This document shows, in pieces, positions 1 through 5,622 of a stretch of DNA of 12,251 bases. The first letter of the stretch is position 1. The number at the start of each line of letters is the position of its first letter. The DNA is from an uncultured Lachnospiraceae bacterium (GTDB lineage: Bacteria; Bacillota; Clostridia; Lachnospirales; Lachnospiraceae): NCBI GenBank assembly GCA_910588215.1, contig CAJUQJ010000074.1:1-12251 (forward strand). Direction: 5' to 3'. The position numbers were made by a program, and so were the translations under genes. Under the pieces are notes generated by a model that saw nothing but the letters and a program-made list of their open reading frames with translations, had not been told where the DNA came from and searched no databases.

Positions 1-25
1 AAATACTACCAAAACAGGAGGCAAC

Positions 26-70
26 TTATAAGACGCCGATTATTTGCCGCTTACGTTCCTTTTTCTTCAT
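26..70 (-). CDS. possible 14-codon leader peptide or short ORF
   Basis: This short open frame encodes MKKKERKRQIIGVL and then TAA. Its ATG follows a purine-rich GAAGGGGTGAACAGG stretch that could act as a ribosome binding site, and a promoter-like sequence lies about 60 bases upstream at 128-156. It is highly basic and matches no family I recognise. It could be a leader peptide for a gene beyond the left edge, the remnant of a longer gene, or chance. Nothing else in 1-235 looks like a gene. Confidence 0.2.
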   Translation of the reverse strand: MKKKERKRQIIGVL

Positions 71-127
71 CCTGTTCACCCCTTCTCATTCGTATTCATT
101 TCATACTCATATACTGAGTTCCTTCAT

Positions 128-156
128 AATATAATAGCGTCCCATGAACTTGTGCA
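128..156 (-). promoter_or_regulatory. candidate sigma-A promoter reading toward the left edge
   Basis: On the minus strand there is a -35-like TGCACA (151-156), a 17-base spacer and a -10-like TATATT (128-133). It begins just after the T-run of the toxin-antitoxin terminator, where a new transcription unit would be expected. It would drive the short ORF at 26-70 and whatever follows outside the window. The call rests on consensus similarity only. Confidence 0.4.
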
Positions 157-157
157 T

Positions 158-199
158 AAAAAGAGCAGGTAATCCTATCTCTGATAAGACTTCCTGCTC
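158..199 (-). terminator. Rho-independent terminator of the toxin-antitoxin operon
   Basis: On the minus strand GAGCAGG (199-193) pairs perfectly with CCTGCTC (169-163). Inside this, TCTTATC pairs with GATAGGA using one G-U pair around an AGA loop. The lower stem is followed at once by five T residues (162-158). The hairpin starts 36 bases after the toxin stop codon, as expected for the end of that operon. Confidence 0.75.
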
Positions 200-235
200 C
201 TCATGCCTTTTATTTTACTTTCTTCCTAACTCATC

Positions 236-646
236 TCATAGTAATTTCACAAAATCTTCCGGCTCGACCACTTGGACTCTCGACTGCTTAAAATCTGACA
301 GATTCCGCGTGACAATGTAATCTACTGTTTCCGCTACCGCACATTCCTCCTGTAAGCAATCCTCAAAATCCAAAAACTGCTCATTATCAATAGCCGAAAT
401 GATCTTTTCTGCGTTCAGGTCTGATATCCGAAATATCTCACAGAGATTTCTGATAAACTTCCGTCTCTCTTCCTGAGAATAGTCTTTGCGCAGCACATAA
501 AATATATTTGGGATGCTGTGTGCCGCCAGATATCCTGTGATCTCCCTGCTCGCACACTTTGTCATAATGATCTGTGCAGCTTTTTTATGTGGCTCCCTCT
601 TTAACAGGACATCCAGTATGATATTTGTATCAACCAAGATTTTCAT
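236..646 (-). CDS. PIN-domain ribonuclease toxin (VapC-like)
   Basis: This is a 136-residue single-domain PIN protein, a normal length for a type II toxin. PIN toxins are metal-dependent endoribonucleases that cleave RNA when not held by their antitoxin. The N-terminus MKILVDTNIILD carries the first acidic residue (D6) of the fold. The DFEDCLQ stretch supplies a central acidic residue (D96), and TRNLSDF (114-119) is the typical C-terminal strand with the last acidic position (D118). The ATG lies inside the 3' end of the preceding antitoxin gene (17-base overlap), with GAGGG about 11 bases upstream, so the two are translationally coupled. The overlap and partner size make toxin a better reading than a housekeeping PIN nuclease. 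The RNA target cannot be told from sequence. Confidence 0.85.
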   Translation of the reverse strand: MKILVDTNIILDVLLKREPHKKAAQIIMTKCASREITGYLAAHSIPNIFYVLRKDYSQEERRKFIRNLCEIFRISDLNAEKIISAIDNEQFLDFEDCLQEECAVAETVDYIVTRNLSDFKQSRVQVVEPEDFVKLL

Positions 647-872
647 ACTTTTCTGCCCTCGCTTCCCTCAGTTCTTTCTCAGAATCAAAATCATCCGACA
701 GACGCTTCTCCATACTCAGGATTTCCGCAAGCGCATTTTGGGCTCTTTCTTTATCTTCGTTTCTGTCTATGGACATTGCTTCCAGATTTTGTAAGATATT
801 GATTACATACGTCATATTGTCTTCCGGCATACGGCGTATCATCTCAACCGCTTTTTCCTTCATCAGAGTCAT
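630..872 (-). CDS. antitoxin of the PIN-domain pair
   Basis: This is an 80-residue, charged, mostly helical protein directly upstream of the PIN toxin and overlapping its start. The N-terminal segment (KAVEMIRRMPEDNMTYVINIL) resembles the small antitoxin-like proteins often paired with PIN toxins in Clostridia. The acidic and basic C-terminal half would be the part that wraps the toxin. No ribbon-helix-helix or AbrB motif is clear, so how it binds its promoter is unknown. The ATG at 872 has AAAGGAAG eight bases upstream; a second ATG at codon 4 is possible but less well spaced. Antitoxin-first order and overlap support the role, which is inferred mainly from context. Confidence 0.7.
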   Translation of the reverse strand: MTLMKEKAVEMIRRMPEDNMTYVINILQNLEAMSIDRNEDKERAQNALAEILSMEKRLSDDFDSEKELREARAEKYENLG

Positions 873-916
873 ATCACAGTCTTCCTTTCTTCGTACACAG
901 ACTTTCTTATGTGTTT

Positions 917-945
917 ATGGTAGCACAAAACAACCATTCTTACAA
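917..945 (-). promoter_or_regulatory. candidate promoter of the toxin-antitoxin operon
   Basis: On the minus strand TTGTAA (945-940), a 17-base spacer and TACCAT (922-917) form a plausible sigma-A promoter. A TG one base before the -10 element gives an extended -10. It lies about 45 bases upstream of the antitoxin ATG. ATGGT and ACCAT are inverted across the spacer and could be part of an autoregulatory operator. The remaining bases up to 1027 show no gene and no clear terminator for the upstream operon. Confidence 0.45.
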
Positions 946-1027
946 TGAGATTCCTTCGCGCCACATGATGCCGTATCTATCTTGCCGCCTGTTTATCTTT
1001 CTCATGTCTAACCGCAATTATACGTCA

Positions 1028-1939
1028 TCAGGCAACAATCTTCAACATCTCCTCATCCCTGCTGTACACATACACATGATCGGATAAACGTTCTTCCGCT
1101 TCTACCAGCGTATCATTGACCGCCCGCACCATATCAGCCAGCCTCCCATATTCTGCTTCTTCCTTTGACGGCAGCACGATTGTCTCATGCAGAGAACTTG
1201 GCAATACGATAAACCCGTCTCCTACCTGATCTGCAACCATCCGCAGGGTCTTCTTATCAAGAATCTCCGCTGCCCCAAACCGTCTGCATTGATTCGTCAG
1301 GACGTACATATCCGTATCCCGTGAATCATTACCGTCTTTTTCCGGGAAGCTAATACCCGTTATACATTCTGCAATAGTTCTGATATCGGTAAAATCCGCT
1401 TCACCGTCAGCGCACATATTCATCATAGCCGTCTGGTAGAGGTTTTCTTCTTCCTGTCCCCACATTTCCATATGTCCGTTATAAATAAGGATCGTCCCGA
1501 TATTCTTCCGTGCATGGTCTCTTACCGCAGCATAATAGACCACCGCCAGATCCATGAAAGCCCTGTGCGGTATCTTTTCAAGCAGTTCCTTATTCTGCTT
1601 GGCATTAACAAGTTTCGGATAAATATCCCCGCGGATAGTTTCCCATTCCCGGAATCCTGATATATCGAAATCCGGCGTATCCTCCGCATGTTTCAGGATG
1701 AGCCTGTATACCTCATCCACGATCTCATCGAATTTCATTCCATCAGATTTATATTCCCTATAAGCCCCATCCAGATATACACATGGTCCGATATCTGCTT
1801 CTTCTTTTACGACCTCGATCCCGGTCAGCTTCACATCATTGTTTTTGATCACATCACGTTGCCTGATTTGAAATGCGTCTCCCAACTTCATACGGATCTC
1901 TTTTAATACATCCTCTGTAAATTCCTCAAAACTCATCAT
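1028..1939 (-). CDS. DUF5688 family protein
   Basis: This is a protein of about 303 residues matching the DUF5688 family, which is abundant in Lachnospiraceae mobile elements and has no established biochemical role. Recognisable family features are the N-terminal MSFEEFTEDVLKEIR stretch and the C-terminal VLPSSLHETIVLP segment followed by an acidic region. It has no signal peptide or membrane segment, so it should be cytosolic. The open frame extends six codons further (ATG at 1957), but that extension contains GGAGAAGG, which is well placed as the ribosome binding site for the ATGs at 1939 and 1936. Family members usually start at the equivalent of the latter. It is the last gene of the recombination cassette, 35 bases after the Rad52-like gene. 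Confidence 0.8.
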   Translation of the reverse strand: MMSFEEFTEDVLKEIRMKLGDAFQIRQRDVIKNNDVKLTGIEVVKEEADIGPCVYLDGAYREYKSDGMKFDEIVDEVYRLILKHAEDTPDFDISGFREWETIRGDIYPKLVNAKQNKELLEKIPHRAFMDLAVVYYAAVRDHARKNIGTILIYNGHMEMWGQEEENLYQTAMMNMCADGEADFTDIRTIAECITGISFPEKDGNDSRDTDMYVLTNQCRRFGAAEILDKKTLRMVADQVGDGFIVLPSSLHETIVLPSKEEAEYGRLADMVRAVNDTLVEAEERLSDHVYVYSRDEEMLKIVA

Positions 1940-1974
1940 TTGTCCTTCTCCTTCCATTTTCCCTTTTATCCTGA

Positions 1975-2757
1975 CTATGCCGCTTCTGATGATTTCGTCC
2001 GCTTCAGCGCAGACATTACCCTTCCGTAGAGTTCCTTACTCATCGCTCCCGGCTCCTGTATCTGGTAACGGTTCTGTACCGTCTCCATGGTTACGCCTGT
2101 CCTGTCAAGCTCCGCCTGTAAAGAGTCCATCTGTTCTTTAGAAAGGGCGGCAGAATCTTTCTGCGGTATCTCCTGTGCCGCTTTCCCTTTATTACTATTT
2201 TCATCAGCGGGTTTTCCTTTACTGCCTCCTGTCGATTTGGCTCCTTTTGCTTTCAGCTCATATACCGTCTTTCCCCCATCATTTACAATCACAAGTCCGC
2301 TGATCTCCCTGTTGTCATTGTATTGTATAGAAGAAACAGAGAATCGGTCATTACAAATATAGCGGTTCTCTTTACTCTGGATCGAAACCTTCCCTGCCGG
2401 CAGCCAGATAAAAGGCGCCGTATAGAGTTCCCTGCCGATCCCCCAGTTAAAGCACGCCCGCTTAAAGCTGTCTGATGCCTGTGATTTTTCCTTTTCAGCA
2501 TAGCCTGTCGTTCCCACATCCTGCTTTGCTACCCATTCCCCGGTTTCTTTATTCAAAATCGCTACGGTGCAGTAGAGGTTCCCCTCTATGCTCTGGTGGC
2601 TCCGCTGCCATCCGAAGATTCCAAATGTTTCATCCAATATCTTCTGGTCTACCCTTGCATCTTTATAGAGCAGCAGGCTCAAGCCCTTTTCGTTGATCAC
2701 GGACACCCTGCATTCAATCTCATCTGCCTTAAGCAGCCTGATCAGGTTCTGTTCCAT
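1975..2757 (-). CDS. Rad52/Sak-like single-strand annealing protein
   Basis: This is a 260-residue protein of the Rad52/22 type found in phages and integrative elements. Such proteins form rings that anneal complementary single strands and so drive RecA-independent recombination. The diagnostic segment is SQASDSFKRACFNWGIGREL (92-111), the conserved helix of Rad52 and Sak proteins. It is preceded by a beta-rich core with GNLYCTVAI (59-67). A low-complexity Gly/Lys/Ser linker (about 165-200) leads to a small helical C-terminal domain that could recruit partners such as SSB. The start is ATG 2757, with AGGAGG six bases upstream. A longer frame to 2823 would add 22 very basic residues without a good site. 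It overlaps the preceding gene by 29 bases. A YqaJ exonuclease two genes upstream is the expected partner. Confidence 0.85.
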   Translation of the reverse strand: MEQNLIRLLKADEIECRVSVINEKGLSLLLYKDARVDQKILDETFGIFGWQRSHQSIEGNLYCTVAILNKETGEWVAKQDVGTTGYAEKEKSQASDSFKRACFNWGIGRELYTAPFIWLPAGKVSIQSKENRYICNDRFSVSSIQYNDNREISGLVIVNDGGKTVYELKAKGAKSTGGSKGKPADENSNKGKAAQEIPQKDSAALSKEQMDSLQAELDRTGVTMETVQNRYQIQEPGAMSKELYGRVMSALKRTKSSEAA

Positions 2758-3103
2758 CCTTTTCCTCCTCTCCCGCATACGGATCTGCTTTTTTCGGGAT
2801 TGTTTCCAGTTCGTAACACGCATACTCCCTCAGTTCCGCATAAAAGCTGTCCTCCCTATCCAGCCATTCCTGATAAAGATGATCCAGTATGCCAAAACTC
2901 AGCCCCAAAAGTTCCCTTATCATGCCACTCTGTAAATTTTCTGTATATGCTAACAGAATTTCATACAGATTCACATAGATTTCAATCCTGTAAGAAGCCT
3001 TGAAAATATCCTCTTTTCCCTGTTGGAGCATAGAATCTTTAAAACACATAAGTTCCAGATGGAGCCTCTGCTGTAACAGTTCCCGCATTTCCTTTTCTTC
3101 CAT
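2729..3103 (-). CDS. small DUF3848-like protein
   Basis: This is a 124-residue, largely helical, acidic protein. Its pattern (RLHLELMCFKDSMLQ, then EDIFKASYRIEIYVNLYEIL, then LDHLYQEWLDRED) resembles DUF3848 proteins of Clostridia mobile elements. That assignment is from pattern memory and is tentative. Its function is unknown. The ATG is preceded by GGAGG five bases upstream, and that site overlaps the TAG stop of the YqaJ gene, so translation is coupled. Its own 3' end overlaps the Rad52-like gene by 29 bases. Lying between the exonuclease and annealing genes suggests an accessory role in the same recombination step. Confidence 0.6.
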   Translation of the reverse strand: MEEKEMRELLQQRLHLELMCFKDSMLQQGKEDIFKASYRIEIYVNLYEILLAYTENLQSGMIRELLGLSFGILDHLYQEWLDREDSFYAELREYACYELETIPKKADPYAGEEEKDGTEPDQAA

Positions 3104-3112
3104 AGCACCCTC

Positions 3113-4042
3113 CTATGCCGCCTTCACTTCAAACCGTCTGGAATGGGATACCTTACCGTAATCAGCATAAAGCTCCGGTCTCTCTTCCTTTATCCGTTTC
3201 GTATCAAGCTTTGTGGAGTCGATGTTTTTCCATGAAACATTGAAGCTGTTGCTACTCGCCAGTTCATTATCCTGCATGAACAATTTCACTTCCTGTTCGA
3301 TCTGCTTCTGTTCCTCCTGCAGTTCAGAAATAAAACCAAGGATTTCTTCACGCCTCCGCAACTTTTCATCAAATCCGACCAGTTCTATCGCGCTGGCTTT
3401 CTTCGCTGTATGGAAATATTGTTCCAGCACCTCATCACAGGCTCTGCTCCCATCTGGCGGCGGGATGATGCCCGGCACCACATGATGATTCCAGAAATTA
3501 TCTTCTATGGATATCAGCCGTCCGATCAGTTTCTCATCCCAGTCCAGTCTGCGGTAGGTAAATTCCCTGCCTAAGATGACCGCCGCAATATACCACACCT
3601 TTTTCCCTGTCACAGCCATGTAATGGTAGCACTGCATCACATAATGGAGCGGAATGTCACCATCCGCCCATTTATCCGCATTGTAAGCACTTGTTGTCTT
3701 ACATTCCAGTCCCGCATCTTCTCCCACTATCAGCCTGTCCACATCTGCGATCATAAAGGGATGCTCCACACTTCGGTACATATAGTTAGACTTCCGCACC
3801 TTTAAGCCGGTAGCCTCCGCAAACCGCTGCGCCACATAGTCTTCCAGATCATGCCCGATACGGATTGCCTCACTGTCCTGTTCTTCAACTGCTTCACTTG
3901 TTTTATCCTGAAATACTTTCATGGCGCTGCTGTAGGGGTTCACGCCGCAGATCGCCCCTGCATCGGAACCGCCGATCCCTGATTTCCGTAAGCGGAGCCA
4001 TTCTGCATTGCTGACTCCTGCTAATGCTATTTTCTCAAACAT
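3113..4042 (-). CDS. YqaJ-family phage-type exonuclease
   Basis: This is a 309-residue YqaJ viral recombinase-family protein, related to lambda exonuclease. It would resect double-strand ends 5' to 3' and leave single strands for an annealing protein. Visible motifs are GIGGSDA (22-28), GHDLEDYVAQRF with E67, IADVDRL with D102, the catalytic E-x-K in GLECKTTSAYNADKW (E113, K115), and the HYVMQCYHYM segment with Q137. A C-terminal coiled-coil-like stretch follows at about 230-265. The start is ATG 4042, seven bases after AAGGGAG; the longer frame to 4087 lacks such a site. The gene follows the DUF932 gene after a 151-base gap holding a strong hairpin, and is coupled to the next gene. Confidence 0.9.
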   Translation of the reverse strand: MFEKIALAGVSNAEWLRLRKSGIGGSDAGAICGVNPYSSAMKVFQDKTSEAVEEQDSEAIRIGHDLEDYVAQRFAEATGLKVRKSNYMYRSVEHPFMIADVDRLIVGEDAGLECKTTSAYNADKWADGDIPLHYVMQCYHYMAVTGKKVWYIAAVILGREFTYRRLDWDEKLIGRLISIEDNFWNHHVVPGIIPPPDGSRACDEVLEQYFHTAKKASAIELVGFDEKLRRREEILGFISELQEEQKQIEQEVKLFMQDNELASSNSFNVSWKNIDSTKLDTKRIKEERPELYADYGKVSHSRRFEVKAA

Positions 4043-4090
4043 GTTTATTCTCCCTTCCTGCCCGGTATCTGTCCCGGACACTGGCAAAAG

Positions 4091-4130
4091 AATAAGGACA
4101 GCCGAAACATCATGCCCGACTGCCCTTATT
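4091..4130 (-). promoter_or_regulatory. 14-bp RNA hairpin between the DUF932 and yqaJ-like genes
   Basis: Read on the minus strand, 4130-4117 pairs with 4104-4091 without a break over 14 positions, leaving a 12-base loop. Two of the pairs are G-U. On the plus strand the same positions are A/C mismatches, so the structure is stable only in the transcribed direction. It is followed by TTATTCTTTT, a modest T-rich tract. It may be a partial terminator, an attenuator or an RNA-processing site that lowers yqaJ expression relative to DUF932. A short TGTCCGGGACA palindrome follows at 4070-4080. Confidence 0.6.
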
Positions 4131-4193
4131 CGCTCTTTGTTCTTCCCGTGATATACTATTTTTCAGACCAAAAGGTTAAAAATCGTTTCCTGT

Positions 4194-5126
4194 CTATGCC
4201 GCTTTTACAAGCTGGTATGCCCTGTCGATCAACGGGTTGCCGTCAACCGTCCTCGCAAACAGGTTCTCGTTATAATTTGCCGTCCTCCTCAAAGGGCTGC
4301 TGTGCGTTGCAAAATCCGACACCGCATTGATAAAGCGGTACGCATTGTTTCCTACTTTCTGCAGATCGGGAGCTTCATAATACCTCTGTTTCATATCCAT
4401 GCGGAGTTTGATAATGTTCTTACTCTGGATTGGCGTTGCATCTTTTTCCATCGGCAGAAGCATTTCAATATATTCCTTCACCTGTGCATCCGTCACCTTC
4501 TGCCTGCGTAACTGCTCAAACTCAATACCGAGACTGTCCATATATTGCTCCGCCATAAAGAGCGTGTCCTTTGCCTCCTGTATCTTGTCGTTAATGTTGC
4601 CTGCGTGGATCATAGAAAAGCTTCTCTTTGCTGTATTCAGTGCAAGGTTCAAAGTATTGTTACATACCACCCTTACAGGAGTCACGGCTACTTTCACAGA
4701 GCCGGAGCCGTCATGTGTATTGGAAAATACCAGATAGGAGCTGATCCGCTCCCCTGCAATGACATACTCCTTTGGCAGTCTTGCAAGGAGCCATACCTTC
4801 CTTCCCTCCTGCAATGACCCGGCTGTCTCATAACGCACCCCTTTTCCAAGCAGTTCATCGGTAAAGCTGAACGCATCCGTATTCTGTACCACCTTGTACC
4901 GCTCGGATACCACGCCAAGCACCTTCCTGTCGGAACTCCGCACATTTGCCTTATATCCCTTTATTGGTTCCTGATTACCAGTGTACACAGGCTCCTGCAC
5001 CACCTTCCAGTCAAGCCCCGCAAGCCGAAGGGCATCTGCTGATGTGGGTGCTTCCATAACTATTGTTCCCAATCCATGCCACGGTTTCTCCCTTACGGAG
5101 AACATTGTTTCTACATTTGCTGACAT
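4194..5126 (-). CDS. DUF932 phage/plasmid-like protein
   Basis: This is a 310-residue protein of the DUF932 (phage/plasmid-like TIGR03299) family. Typical features are MFSVREKPWHGLG near the N-terminus, the KVVQEPVYT strand, YKVVQNTDAFSF, the VRVVCNNTLNLAL stretch, and a C-terminal NAYRFINAVSDFATH segment. Its biochemical role is not established. It regularly sits beside recombination and replication genes of phages and conjugative elements, as here. No membrane segment is visible. The ATG has AAGGAG eight bases upstream. It is the first large gene of the recombination cassette, and the only sequence before it is a hairpin-bearing leader after the 39-codon peptide gene. Confidence 0.88.
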   Translation of the reverse strand: MSANVETMFSVREKPWHGLGTIVMEAPTSADALRLAGLDWKVVQEPVYTGNQEPIKGYKANVRSSDRKVLGVVSERYKVVQNTDAFSFTDELLGKGVRYETAGSLQEGRKVWLLARLPKEYVIAGERISSYLVFSNTHDGSGSVKVAVTPVRVVCNNTLNLALNTAKRSFSMIHAGNINDKIQEAKDTLFMAEQYMDSLGIEFEQLRRQKVTDAQVKEYIEMLLPMEKDATPIQSKNIIKLRMDMKQRYYEAPDLQKVGNNAYRFINAVSDFATHSSPLRRTANYNENLFARTVDGNPLIDRAYQLVKAA

Positions 5127-5186
5127 AAAACCATCTCCTTTTCTCTTAAATTTTCCTTGCCAGACAGAGGTGGCGCAACGAAAATA

Positions 5187-5210
5187 GGAGCTTCCCCTAT
5201 GGAAAGCCCC
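5187..5210 (-). promoter_or_regulatory. leader hairpin upstream of the DUF932 gene
   Basis: On the minus strand GGGGCTTTCC (5210-5201) pairs with GGGGAAGCTCC (5197-5187) across an ATA loop, giving ten pairs with one bulged G and two G-U pairs. It lies 60 bases before the DUF932 ATG. The following TATTTTC is too poor in T for a confident terminator call, so an attenuator or processing hairpin is equally possible. I see no gene in the rest of 5127-5315. Confidence 0.4.
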
Positions 5211-5315
5211 TGCTTAGATTTTTTATTCCGTTTTTCATCCCGCCATCAATATCTCATTTGCCCTCTGTCGTTCTTTCACCGCTTACAGAATTTTGCTTCT
5301 TTACAAGTTTCTGCA

Positions 5316-5435
5316 TTATGCCTGCTCTGTTTTCATACTGAAAGCCATGCCAATAAATTTGACAAAGGCTGTAAGCGCAGCCACTAATGTGGTTACTGCT
5401 TTTAAGATGTTCTCAAATAATTTCAGTTTGCCCAT
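5316..5435 (-). CDS. 39-residue hydrophobic membrane peptide
   Basis: This is a short gene whose ATG is preceded by AAGGAG with a six-base spacer, as good a site as any in the window. The product begins MGKLKLFENILK. It then has a hydrophobic stretch (about 10-33: VTTLVAALTAFVKFIGMAF) with few charges, and ends KTEQA. It has one predicted membrane-spanning or amphipathic helix with a basic N-terminus. The open frame extends to 5570, but the extension has no ribosome binding site and runs across the upstream hairpin, so it is rejected. Possible roles are a type I toxin-like peptide, a small holin-like or membrane-regulatory peptide, or a leaderless bacteriocin-like peptide. Nothing here decides between them. 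It sits between the zinc-ribbon genes and the recombination cassette. Confidence 0.55.
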   Translation of the reverse strand: MGKLKLFENILKAVTTLVAALTAFVKFIGMAFSMKTEQA

Positions 5436-5459
5436 ACCCGTCTCCTTTCTTTCCATACT

Positions 5460-5480
5460 CATACCATGTCTGATGGTATG
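5460..5480 (-). promoter_or_regulatory. perfect 8-bp inverted repeat before the 39-codon gene
   Basis: CATACCAT and ATGGTATG are perfect inverted copies separated by five bases (GTCTG on the plus strand). The repeat ends 24 bases upstream of the peptide gene's start codon, just outside its ribosome binding site. It could be a repressor operator or an mRNA hairpin. The AT-rich DNA from 5481 to 5560 contains TATACT and TATATT -10-like words but no convincing -35 partner. The rest of 5436-5622 shows no gene and no clear terminator for the zinc-ribbon operon. Confidence 0.5.
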
Positions 5481-5622
5481 CTTAATGCTATAGAAAGAAT
5501 ATATCAGTATAGACTGTGCATATACGATATAGGAATATACGAATACGCTACGCCGCCCCTCAAATGCCAAACATTAAATGATCCCGGCTATATCTAAGAA
5601 GTATAATTTTATCTAATTCCTG

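Noticed and set aside
2758..2823. 22-residue basic N-terminal extension of the Rad52-like protein
   Set aside because: AGGAGG lies inside the extension, exactly spaced for ATG 2757, and the extension only copies the end of the upstream gene in another frame.
2596..3003. 135-codon plus-strand open frame across the Rad52-like and DUF3848-like genes
   Set aside because: It is antisense to two well-supported genes and its Pro/His/Cys-rich product looks like a shadow of their codon usage.
5436..5570. N-terminal extension of the 39-codon peptide gene to an 84-codon frame
   Set aside because: The extension has no ribosome binding site and crosses the perfect inverted repeat, whereas the internal ATG has an ideal site.
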